From the NCBI GenBank assembly GCA_033032865.1, contig JAWHQI010000024.1, positions 434,001-498,000 on the forward strand: 64,000 bases of DNA, given 5' to 3'. Under the pieces are notes generated by a model. It saw only the letters and a program-made list of their open reading frames with translations, made no database searches and was not told the origin of the DNA. This stretch comes from Dactylorhiza incarnata (lineage: Eukaryota > Streptophyta > Magnoliopsida > Asparagales > Orchidaceae). This document shows positions 50,739 to 60,473 of this stretch, in pieces. The stretch's first letter is position 1. Each line of letters starts with the position of its first letter. Position numbers and translations under genes: made by a program.

Positions 50739-52445
50739 CTGAATAGCTCCACTATTAAGGATAAGTTCCCTATCCCTTTGATAGAAGAACTGTTAGACGA
50801 ATTGCACGGAGCTCGCCTCTTTACCAAGCTCGACCTTCGGTCGGGCTACCATCAGATTCAGATGCGTGATGAGGACATATGCAAGACAGCTTTTCGTACA
50901 CATGATGAACACTATGAGTTCCTGGTGATGCCATTCAGACTCACCAACGCCCCGTCCACGTTCCAGGCCATAATGAACGAGATCTTTCGCCCTCTGCTCC
51001 GCCGATCAGTACTGATTTTTTTTATGATATCCTCATCTATAGTACCACTTGGGAGGAGCACTTGGCCCATGTCGAGAATGTTTTCACCATCCTCCGCCAA
51101 CATCAACTCTACGCCAAGTAGTCCACGTGTTCGTTCGGGCAAGAGGAAGTCGAGTACCTGGGACATTTGGTCTCCGTGGCGGCGTCAAAGCCGATCCCAA
51201 GAAGATTGAAAGCATGTTATCATTGGCCTCGTCCTCTCACGGTCCGAGCATTACAGGGCTTCCTGGGACTTACCCGATATTACATGCGATTTGTCAAGGA
51301 TTATGGCAAGATCGCCCGCCCGCTGACTCAATTGTTACAGAAGGACGCCTTCCAATGGCCGGATGATGCGGAAGCGGCATTCCAGGCCCTTAAGAGGGCC
51401 ATGAGACCACTCCAGTTCTCGCGCTCCCGGATTTCAACAAGGAATTTGTGTTGGAAACCGACTCGTCCGGTGTGGGCATCGACGCAGTCAAGAGGACAAG
51501 CCACTGTCCTTTTACAACAAGGCATTGACTCCCCGTAACCTGGGGCTTTCCACGTACGAGAAGGAGATGCTGGCAATCATTCATGCGGTGACTATGTTGC
51601 GGCCTTGTTGGGGCGACATTTCAAAATCCGGACGGACCATTAAAGCTTCAAGCATTGCTTGGAACAACGGGTCTCCTCCCCGCTTCAGCAGAAATGGGTG
51701 ACGAAGCTGTTGGGATATGATTATGAGATTCTCTACAGGCAGGGCAAAGAGAACGTGGTTGCTGACGCCTTATCCCGCTTACCGGCGAGCTCCCTCACCC
51801 AACTTTCGGGTCCCCTGCTCGACTCGTTGGATGATATTCAGGAGGAGATCATGAGGGACCCCGCACTGCAGACCATTATGGAGGCTCTTCGACGGGGGGA
51901 GACCACTACCCTGGGCTACCAGCTGCTGAATGACAGACTTTATTATCAGCGCCGAGTGGTCGTTCCACCAAATTCTTCCTGGAAGATAGTTATGATGCAC
52001 GAGTTTCACTCATCCCCGGCCGGCGGTCACGCGGGCATTCTCCGAACTCTTCAACGGGCCCGAGCGAACGTGTTTTGGACGGGATTACGGCGCGACGTCC
52101 AACAGTTTGTGCAGCAGTGTGAGACATGTCAGCGTCAGAAGTACGAGACGACCTCTCCGGCCGGCCTACTTACACCTCTCGAGATTCCCCACCACATTTG
52201 GGTGACAGTATCCATGGATTTCATCGACGGGTTGCCCAAGTCTCAGGGCAAGACAGTTATACTGGTCGTGGTCGACAAGCTCTCCAAATATGGACATTTC
52301 TTGGCCTTGAGCCACCCGTACACTTGCGAGTCCGTCGCCGATCTCTTTGTTCGAGAAATTGTTCGACTCCACGGCATACCGCGCGCCATCATCTCCGACC
52401 GGGATCCGACATTTGTGGGCAAATTCTGGCGGGAACTGTTTTGAT
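50739..52445 (+). pseudogene. Chromovirus reverse transcriptase, RNase H and integrase (first part)
   Basis: After the copia insertion the RT continues: [46 protein letters not shown], then a [12 protein letters not shown] catalytic block near 51020 after a run of T, with shifts. RNase H residues (LSTYEKEMLAII) lie near 51550. Integrase at 51659-52444 has ENVVADALSR, a zinc-binding HEFH...H...CETCQ module, SMDFIDGLP and ISDRDPTF (two catalytic Asp). It ends in a stop at 52442 in place of the continuing reading. Confidence 0.87.
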
Positions 52446-53250
52446 TACATGGGACTTGCCTGCGCTTCAGCGCGTCGAATCACCCCCAGACGGATGGCCA
52501 GACGGAGGTTCTCAATCGAGGGGTGGAAACATATCTTCGCTGCTTTGTCATGGACGAGCCGCGGACATGGACTAGCTGGTTACACTGGGCCGAATATTGC
52601 TACAACACCTCCTACCATTCCGCCAGCAAACTGACCTCGTTCAAGATCGTTTATGGCCTTCCTCCTCCCTCATTGTGCAACTATGAACCGGGCAGCACAA
52701 CATTACTGGCCCTGGACCGGGTACTCCGCAACTGGGATCGAACTATCGCCACTTTGCATGAGAATCTCCGCACCGCACAGGATCGCATGAAGGAGACGGA
52801 GTTCGCAGTCGGCGATGAAGTCTTCCTCAAACTCCGACCTTACCGACAAGTATCTGTGGGCCGTAGGATGAACCCGAAATTGGCCCTCGCTACTATGGAC
52901 CCTTTCGTATTGTCCGCCGTGTGCGTCCTGCCGCATACACCTTAGCTCTTCCTGAAGGGTCGCATTCATCCGACATTCCATGTGTCCTTACTGAAACCAA
53001 AGATGGGCGACACAATTTAGGCCCGTCCTTTCCTTCCCGAAGCCACAGTAGCCGGCGAGCTGCGACCGATACCCGAAGAGATCCTGATGCTCAAAGGGAA
53101 ACAACGGGGCACCAAGTACTTACCAGAGCTCCTGGTCAAATGGAAACACATGTCAGAAGCACACAATACTTGGGTCGATCTGTTGGAATTCAGGGAGCTC
53201 TACCCGGACTGCCACCTTGAGGACAAGCTGATTTTTGATGGGGAGGGGAA
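52446..53250 (+). pseudogene. Chromovirus integrase end and chromodomain
   Basis: 52523-52945 gives WAEYCYNTSYHSASKLTSF and the basic linker before the integrase C-terminal domain (VGDEVFLKLRPYRQ). After further shifts, 53087-53245 gives a chromodomain with YLPELLVKWKHMSEAHNTWV, the aromatic residues in place. Chromodomains guide chromovirus integration to marked chromatin. A polypurine tract (GGGGAGGGGA) ends at 53250. Confidence 0.85.
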
Positions 53251-53553
53251 TGTTACGCCCCCGAACACGATACAGTTCTTTGGGCGTACCTACGCTCGAC
53301 GGCGCAAGGCGAAGACAGACGGCAATGGGGCTGAACCATCCGGTTCAGCCCCCACTCTCTAATTCTGGCGGACTGGGATGAACCGCACCGGTTCAAACCC
53401 CCGGGGGGGGGGGCGGCCCCTTTTGGGCCCAGGTATATTTATACCCGGGGCTCTCTCTCTTGGGGGCATCTATGAACAATCAAGGTACTTCACTCTAACC
53501 CTAATCTCTCTTATTTCTCCCATAGACTTGTTCTCTCTAGCTTTCTCCTATCA
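53251..53553 (+). repeat. 3' LTR of the chromovirus
   Basis: Starts TGTTACGCCCCCGAACACG and ends CTCCTATCA. It is shorter than the 5' LTR because of a 20-bp-scale deletion near CAAGGTACTTC and shorter homopolymers (11 G at 53403-53413). Confidence 0.9.
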
Positions 53554-53895
53554 CATATCAAGGACGAAGAACACAAATAATGATTTGCATTAAACAAATT
53601 TAAGATATAATCAGGCGATAACTCCCACCAAGCATCCGAAGGATGGGTCCTCATCGACACTCCACTCTCCAGGAGAGCCAAACAACTAATGCTCCAAAGA
53701 TAGCCAGACTCCAACCCTAGGGCTCCTTATATATATGGAGCCCCACCCTACAGTGCAAAATACTTAAAAGGATGACATATTACTTAATTAATACAATAAA
53801 GTAAACGAGATATTGAGAGACTCCTGTGAGGTGAGGCCGAACGTCTGAGTGTATGCACGTGCAATATTTCCCCAATGCGAATATGTATCATTGCA

Positions 53896-55290
53896 AGCAT
53901 AGGCATTTGCTTAAAAGAAACTAACATAAATTAAAGGAGTAAGAACTCAATGAAGCTTTCTCTTTTTTCTTATCCTTTCTAGGGTCAATATCTCTTCCTT
54001 CTATTGATGCCATCTCGAGTGCTAATTTTTCCACCGGGTATTTCGTTTAATTGGAGGTGAGGCCTCTGAAATACCTAGATTTCACTTTTAATTTCCTTTT
54101 TATTAACACGAGTTGCAATCTAGGGAGGGAGTTTCTTTAACAACACTAGGAGGATAATGCGACAGTTTTTAAAGGGACCGTCAGAGTTAGGAAACACTCA
54201 TAATGAGTCTAAACATAAGTTCTATATAAATTAACTATTCCCAAGATGAAAATAGCAATTCCTTCCTACAGATCCCACAAAAATAGCCACTGATTTCATT
54301 ATTTTTAAATGAAGATAAAACTTAATAACATTGTTATCAAGATCATAAAAAGCCCTATGCATAGAAGCCAGGATTCAATGGAAACCACAGAGGCAATTCA
54401 TTATGAAGCCCATAAAAGAAAGTCCAAACCTCAGCTTATTAAGAAGAAGAAGAATACCATTCTATCTCATACTAGTAGAAGGAAGAGAGTTCTATCTCAT
54501 GTTTAAGGAAAGAAGGAAAATCCTCATGGTTTAGAGAAATCACCATTAATTTCCGAATAAATTTCCAGCTGGCTCAACAAAACAGCAGGGGACTCACGGA
54601 AATGAAGCAGAGGATTGAGTTCTCAGCCACAGGGCTCGACATGAAGAAGAGAAGAGAGAAGAAGGTGAGATACGTGAATTTCCGGCGTCAAATCCCTGCA
54701 CAAGGAAGCCCTAGCTTTCACGGTCGGAAGGCGCTCCACAGGAAGAGAATGAGAGACAAGATAATGAAATAATTGTATGCAGACAGTCTCTTAAAATCCC
54801 TTTCGACACTTCCGCTGTCTTCCTAAAATTCCTGTAGTTCAAAGCCATCTGCTCAAAATCAGGTATCGAAAATCAGCCATATGGATTGCACTCCAGGGAA
54901 GGTCTTTTTCCCCCCTTTCATGAACGACTGTTGAAATAATTTAATAGACCGGCAGCTGTATCAAATAAGTGGACCAACAACTAAGCCAAACTTTTAATAA
55001 GAGCAGCCCAATCCATAAACTCCAAAGCAAAGCTCTTGTATTTAATTATACAAGTAAAACTTAACTCTTTTAGTACAAAATTACAAAATATAACTTCATA
55101 CAAGTAAAAATAAATAAAATAAAATTACGTACGGAATCCGATTCATGAAATCCCTGTCACCTCTTCAATTTCATAATTAGGGAGTCTTTATCTTATTTAA
55201 ATTAAAATTTTCTTATTATTATTATTTATATTTATATTCGTGCATAATCATAATTTAAAATTAACATCGTATCTTATCATGTTTGGCGAG
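53896..55290 (-). repeat. Old LTR-like repeat, right part
   Basis: Continues the repeat interrupted at 41353. GGAGTAAGAACTCAATG and a TTTCTTATCCTTTCTAGGG stretch match 20030-20070 and 25325-25370. There is no coding region; a 65-codon basic open stretch (54309-54506) is not supported as a gene. The right border, near 55290, is where copia gag coding begins. Confidence 0.45.
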
Positions 55291-55528
55291 GTATTATAGT
55301 CCGTGCCAATGTTTTATCCGTGGCAATTTTTATCTTCTCCAACTATCCCATCATTCTGTGATGTTTGCTTGATGGTTCTGAAGGTCACTCCACCCACATA
55401 TCTTCATGACTCCATTTCCTTTCCTTCTCCAAAATTCTACGAAAGCCGTCCCCGAGGAGGTCGTATTGGCTCTTAGGAGGGTAGGCGAGATGACCGAAAT
55501 TGTTTTAAGGGGCAGAGCATCTGCATGT

Positions 55529-57735
55529 GTACCTATTGTGGCTGGGCAAATCACACTGATGCAACTTGCTATAGAAAACACGGGTTCCCACAACAACAAC
55601 AAAACTCTCCTCACCAAGCTTTTTCTGCGATGTACTCTCAGTATGCCCCAATTTGAAATTGATACCTTACGGGAGGAACTCTAGAGTCTTCGAGGGTTGG
55701 TTACTCGAACTTCTCAGTCTATTGTCTCTGCCTCAAATGAATGTATGTATTGTCTTTTCTATATCCCCTCTTGAATCGTGGACTCTGGGGCCAGAATTCA
55801 CATTACTCCGCAAAAACCCTTGCAGTACATGGACAATGTTTGTCCCAAGTCTTTTACTATTGCCAATGAAGAAACCACCCCCGTTAACGGATTTTGAGAC
55901 GTGCCTCTTACCTTATCTATTTATATACCATTTGTACTTCATGTTACTGGTTCACAACTTAAACTTACCTTACTCATAGTCATGACTGCTCCATAACTTT
56001 TTCTTCATCTTCGTTTGCGGTGCGGGGTCGACGAACACACATCATTAGTAGGGGATGAAGGCTCTACATTTTGGATCTGCCCTCCTCAACTCCCTCTTTC
56101 ATCACTTTAATCGATTGGCACCGACGTCTTGGCCTTACTCTCCTAATCTTACAAAAATCACATTCAGAGTTTATTTTTTCTGATTTTACATGCAAATCGT
56201 GTATATAGAGCAACATCGTTTAACTTTCTCCCTCATTGTACTAGGAGTGATGCTCCATTCCCTTCAGTTCATTCGAGCATTTGAGGTTCATATAAAACTA
56301 CTAGTTTATCTGGATATCATTATTTTACTTCCTTTATAGATGATCATTCTCGCATGATGTTGGTTTGTTTACTTTTATCGATCCAAGATAATATGTCTTT
56401 TGCTCATTTATCGCATAAACTCCCAATCAATTTTCGACTAATATCAGAATCATTCAGACGAATAATGGTCGGGTACATTAGTCATGAATTTCAGGAAATC
56501 TGCAATACCTTGGGTATTAGTCATCAAATGACCCACGCCTATACACCACAACAAAATGGTGTGGTAGAGCAGAAGAACCGCCACCTTCTTGCGGTAGTCA
56601 GATGTCTCATGCTTCAAATGCAGGTTCCAAAGACCTACTGGAACTTCACGATCACTATTGCCTTCTATTTAATTAATTGCATGTCATTGACTATCCAGAA
56701 CTTTGCATTCTCTTTCTTCATCCTATTTCCGTCCACACCTCGCTTCTCCATAACTCCTTGAATTTTTGTGTGTTTTGTTCATCATCTTGGTCCTTCTTTA
56801 ATCTTTAGATATGCTGGCACAATTGGCTACCAAATATATCTATGTTAGGTACTCTCAAATTCAAAAGGGATATATGTGTTATTCTCACGCAGATCGAAAA
56901 ACTGTGACATCCGTTTATATTATTTTACTTGAGGATCAACCCTTTTATTCCTCTTTTACTCCTACGAAACACATGCTTGCCTCCTAATTGACCTATTGAC
57001 TGCCCACCGACCACTGTTTTATCGACACCTCTTCCTCTTCCTTTATTAAATGTATATACTCTTCGTCGTACTCGTTAGTATGTGCCGAGCCAGTCTCCCC
57101 TACTGATGATGCCCCTGGTCCAATTGATCCGACCAAAACTCTCCACAGGTTCAGACATGTGCTCATCTACTGCTCACAGACTTTCTCACTGCCTCATTTC
57201 ATCTACTATCTCCAAAACTTCACAGGTTTGCGTGCTCCTTGTCCTTTATTTCCCCCCTTCTTTTGAATATGAGGCTCTCTAGCATCCAGGGCAACAATTG
57301 ATGACGAAATGAAGGCCCTATGGGACAATGAGACTTGGCGCTCCTTCCTCCCGGACAGTCCCAGATTTGATGTAACTGGATGTTCACAGTTAAATACCGT
57401 CCAAATGGGTTAGTTCAGTGCTTAAAAGGACATCTTGTGGTTTATGGATTTACTCAACAAGATGACATTGACTATGAAGAGACATTCTCTCCAGTAATGA
57501 AACTTAATACTGTGAGGGTATTGATCTCCTAAGCAGGCCAGTGCCATTAATAGTTGCATCAACTTGATTTCAAAATATATTTCTTAGTGTTGATCTCACT
57601 GAGATTGTCTACATGCAACCTCCTGAATATGTGACCATGGGGGAGTCTTTTGTATGCCTCCTAAGAAAATCTATCTATGGCCCGAAGCAGTTTCCTCGAG
57701 CTTGGTTTGACAAATTTAGTCATGTGGTTCAGAAA
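55529..57735 (+). pseudogene. Copia gag end, protease, integrase and first RT copy
   Basis: The knuckle CTYCGWANHTDATC is followed by a protease site read as IVDSGARIHITP near 55772-55806. Integrase at 56354-56761 holds THAYTPQQNGVVEQKNRHLL and LINCMS. The RT entry block and the ETFSPV-like stretch come near 57400-57500, all with shifts. Confidence 0.75.
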
Positions 57736-58810
57736 TTTGGAACTTCACGATCACTGTTGCATGTTATTTAATTAATCTCATGTCATCGACTATCTTGAAC
57801 TTTGCATTCCCTTTCTCCATCCTATTTCCGTCCACACCTCCCTTCTCCATAACTCCTCGAGTTTTTGGGTGCGTGGGTTTGTTCATCATCTTGGTCCTCT
57901 TTTAGATAAGCTGGCACCATGGGCTACCAAATATATCTCTGTTGGGTCCTCTCGAACTCAGAAGAGATACATGTGTTATTCTCCCATGGATCGAAAAACT
58001 ATGTCATCCATTGATATTATTTTACTTGAGGTCAACCATTTTATTCCTCTTCTACTCCCGACGAAACCCATACCCCCTCGTCCCAATGGACCTATTGACT
58101 GCCCACTGACCACTGCGATACTGACACCTTCCACTAAATGTGTATAGTCATCGTACTACTCACCAATATGTACTGAGCCAGTCTCCCCTATTGATGATGC
58201 CCCTGGTCCAATTGATCTAACCACAATTCTCCACAAGGACATGCTCATCTACTCCTCACCGACTTTCTCATTGTCTCAATTCACCTATTATCTCATGAAC
58301 TTCACAGGTTTACTTGCTCCTTGTCTTATATTTCCTCTTCTTCTGAATATGAGGCTCTCCAGCTTCCAGGGAAGCAATGGATGACGAAATGAAGGCCCTG
58401 TGGGACAATGGGATTTGGTGCTCCTTCCTCCTGGACAGTCCCAAGTCGGATGTAAATGGATGTTCACAGTTAAAAAGCCGTCTGGATGGGTCAGTTGAGC
58501 ACTTTGAAGTATGTCTTGTGGTTCATGGATTTACTCAACAATGACATTAACTATCAAGAGACGTTCTCTTTAGTGACGAAGCTTAATACTATGAGGCTAT
58601 TGATTTCCTTGGTAGTCCAACGCCACTAGTAGTTGCATCAACTTGATATCAAAATTACATTCCTTAATGATGATCTCACTTAGATTGTCTACTTATAGCA
58701 ATATCCTGGATATGAAACCTCGGGGGAGTCTTTTGTATGTCGCCTAAGAAAATCTATCTTTGGCCCGAAGCAGTCTCCTCGAGCATGATTTGGCAAATTT
58801 AGTCAAGTGT
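56639..58810. repeat. 1.1-kb tandem duplication inside copia pol
   Basis: 56639-57737 is repeated at 57738-58810. Both begin GGAACTTCACGATCACT and proceed through TCCGTCCACACCTC, the integrase tail and the RT start to the GGCCCGAAGCAGT block. They differ at many positions, so the duplication is old. The junction falls inside RT, so the pol order is integrase, RT start, integrase tail, RT start, RT end. Confidence 0.85.
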
Positions 58811-60300
58811 TCAGGCATTTGGTTTCACTCGAAGCTCTCTGAATTTCACTTTATTTACACATTCTCATAAAGAGGGTACTGTGATCCTCCTTGTTTAAGT
58901 TGATGATACCATAATCACGGACGATGTTCAGAATGATATATACATTGATCAAGAACACTTAGCCTCTCACTTCCATACCAAATAATTTGGTGCGTCTCAG
59001 ATATTTTTTAGGTACCGAGGTAGCGACGACATGATGTACTAGTATTATCTTAACGGAAGTATTGTACAAATCTTCAGCAGGATGCCGATTACTTAGGTTG
59101 TAAGACAGTTGGAACACCCATGGATGCAAATAACAAGCTCTGTGCTCATGAGTCTGATTCTGATCATTTCTTACCTAATCCAGAGTACTACCGTCGACTG
59201 ATCAACAAGCTTATCTATCTGATCGTAACTCGGCCAGATATCTCATTCCATGTTGGAATGGTTAGCTGGTTCGTTCATGTTCCTCATTTATCCCAGCTTA
59301 AAGCAGTTGATCAGATCCTTCTATATCTACGCTCCAAGTCAAGGGCTTGCATATAAGTGTTCATCTTCCCTCTTGTTGATTGTCTACTCTGATGCGGATT
59401 ATGCATGCTCCATTGATGATCACCGGTCTACAAGCGTCTACTGCACATATCTTGGAGGGTGTTTGGTCATATGGTGGAGCAAGAAACAAATGGTTGTGGC
59501 ACGATCATCTGCGCAAGCTGAGTATCATCGATTGTTTATGTCATTTCCAAATTTACTTGGTTTGATAGTCTTCTTACTAATCTTTGTGTATCTCTTATAT
59601 CTCTTGTACTCCACTACTGTGATAGTAACGTTACTAATCACATAGCAGAAAATTCAGTATTCGGACCCTAAGTTATCAAGGCGCGCGCCTGAGGCGCCGG
59701 GCGCACCCTGTTGTGCCCCAGCACGGCTTAGGCGGGCGATGTGCCTGAGGTGCGCCGAGGCGCACCCAAGGCGCACCTAGGCGCCCAAATGCTGAATTTC
59801 AGCGAATTGGGCGCCCAATTCGCTGAAATTCAGCGATTTCAGCGAATTGGGCGCCCAATTCGCTGAAATTCAGCGTTTTCAGCGAATTGTGCTCCCAATT
59901 CGCTGAAATTCAGCGAATTGGGCGCCCAATTCGCTGAATTTCTGCGAATTGGGCGCCCCATTCGCTGATTTTCCATGAATTGGGCGTCAATTCACTGATT
60001 TTATTTTTCCCCATTTTTGCGCCTCGCGTGCCTCAGGCGCGCGCCTGTGCCTTGCGCCTAGGCTCCACGGCCCCTTTGCGCCTCGGTGCGCCTTGCGCCT
60101 TTAATAACTTAGTTCAGACCATGCACATTCAAGTACATCGTCATTTCATCAGAGAAAAAATTCAGCTTCGTGAAATTGATCTCTGACATGTTCCTGCTGC
60201 ATACCAACTCTCTGATATCTTTACAAGGGCCTTGCCCCGACCACTTTATCGTTAGTTTGTTTCCAAGCATGGAGCATACGACATGTACGCTCCAATTTGC
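58811..60300 (+). pseudogene. Copia RT end and RNase H
   Basis: 59120-59356 gives YYRRLINKLIYLIVTRPDIS. 59250-59645 gives the RNase H core YSDADYACSIDDHRS and WSKKQMVVARSSAQAEY. After the MITE, VHRHFIREKIQLREI and a DIFTRALPRPLYR-like end follow (60125-60250). There are stops between blocks. Confidence 0.8.
59668..60112. mobile_element. Palindrome-rich MITE with 8-bp TSD
   Basis: The ends are imperfect inverted repeats: CTAAGTTATCAAGGCGC on the left, and CTAAGTTATTAAAGGCGC as the reverse complement of the right. The flanks TTCGGACC (59660-59667) and TTCAGACC (60113-60120) match at 7 of 8 bases. An 8-bp duplication suggests a hAT-type mobiliser. The interior (about 59800-59990) is built from repeated palindromes, each centred on GGGCGCCC within CAGCGAATT/AATTCGCTG arms, flanked by GC-rich GCGCGCGCCTGAGGCGC blocks. 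It has no coding capacity. Confidence 0.8.
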
Positions 60301-60432
60301 GGGGGATTATAGAAGAAATACATAGAAGCACAATACAAAAGCCAACTTACAATTACCCATTAGGAGTTTTATTTATCTTGTGGACTAAAAAGATCTCGTA
60401 TATTTTTTTTGTTATGACACTTTGGTTTAAAT

Positions 60433-60433
<1 letters not shown>

Positions 60434-60465
<32 letters not shown>

Positions 60466-60473
60466 AGAAAGGG
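60434..60473. repeat. Poly-C tract (40 C)
   Basis: An uninterrupted C run lies where the minus-strand copia element should have its polypurine tract (G-rich on the minus strand, right after the pol stop), so it is probably an expanded polypurine tract. Confidence 0.9.

Larger units (their letters stand above)
45640..50743 (+). mobile_element. Young Ty1/copia element, TSD CTGAA
   Basis: Element 45645-50738 (5094 bp) is flanked by CTGAA at 45640-45644 and 50739-50743. The two 177-bp LTRs differ at one position by eye (an A/G near the GATAAAAGTGG phrase). The PBS TGGTATCAGAG follows the 5' LTR; the tract TTGAGGGGGGT precedes the 3' LTR. It splits the chromovirus RT coding sequence exactly after the codons for CVDYRDLN. 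All copia domains are present in one reading frame with two stop codons. Confidence 0.96.
43021..53558 (+). mobile_element. Ty3/gypsy chromovirus, decayed, TSD CATAC/CATAT
   Basis: Element 43026-53553 lies in the right LTR of the TTGCA element, flanked by CATAC (43021-43025) and CATAT (53554-53558), one mismatch. LTRs are 43026-43367 and 53251-53553. The order is gag, zinc knuckle, protease, RT, RNase H, integrase, chromodomain. That order and the chromodomain place it among plant chromoviruses. Several stops and frameshifts break the reading. Without the nested copia it is about 5.4 kb, near full size. Confidence 0.9.
41349..53895 (-). mobile_element. Non-autonomous LTR element with TSD TTGCA, host of two nested elements
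   Basis: Element 41354-53890 is flanked by TTGCA at 41349-41353 and 53891-53895. The left LTR 41354-41704 is 351 bp. The right LTR is split by the chromovirus into 43007-43025 and 53559-53890, which also sum to 351 bp. Both begin TGATAC and end GTATCA. The primer site is next to the right LTR, so it reads on the minus strand. The internal 1.3 kb (41705-43006) has no Gag or Pol motif. Net length without nested DNA is about 2.0 kb, close to the other two short elements in this window. Confidence 0.88.
55290..60310 (+). mobile_element. Decayed Ty1/copia element, + strand, 5' truncated
   Basis: Gag remains from about 55300, with the zinc knuckle CTYCGWANHTDATC at 55529-55570, followed by protease, integrase, RT and RNase H pieces in order. 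The end lies near ALPRPLYR (60230-60250) and a GCGGGGGATTA purine run at 60300. Stops and shifts are frequent. A 1.1-kb internal tandem duplication and a MITE interrupt it. The 5' LTR is missing; a 3' LTR is not clear. Confidence 0.8.

Noticed and set aside
54309..54506. 65-codon Lys-rich + strand ORF
   Set aside because: Basic low-complexity reading in an AT-rich LTR-like repeat, with no support as a gene.
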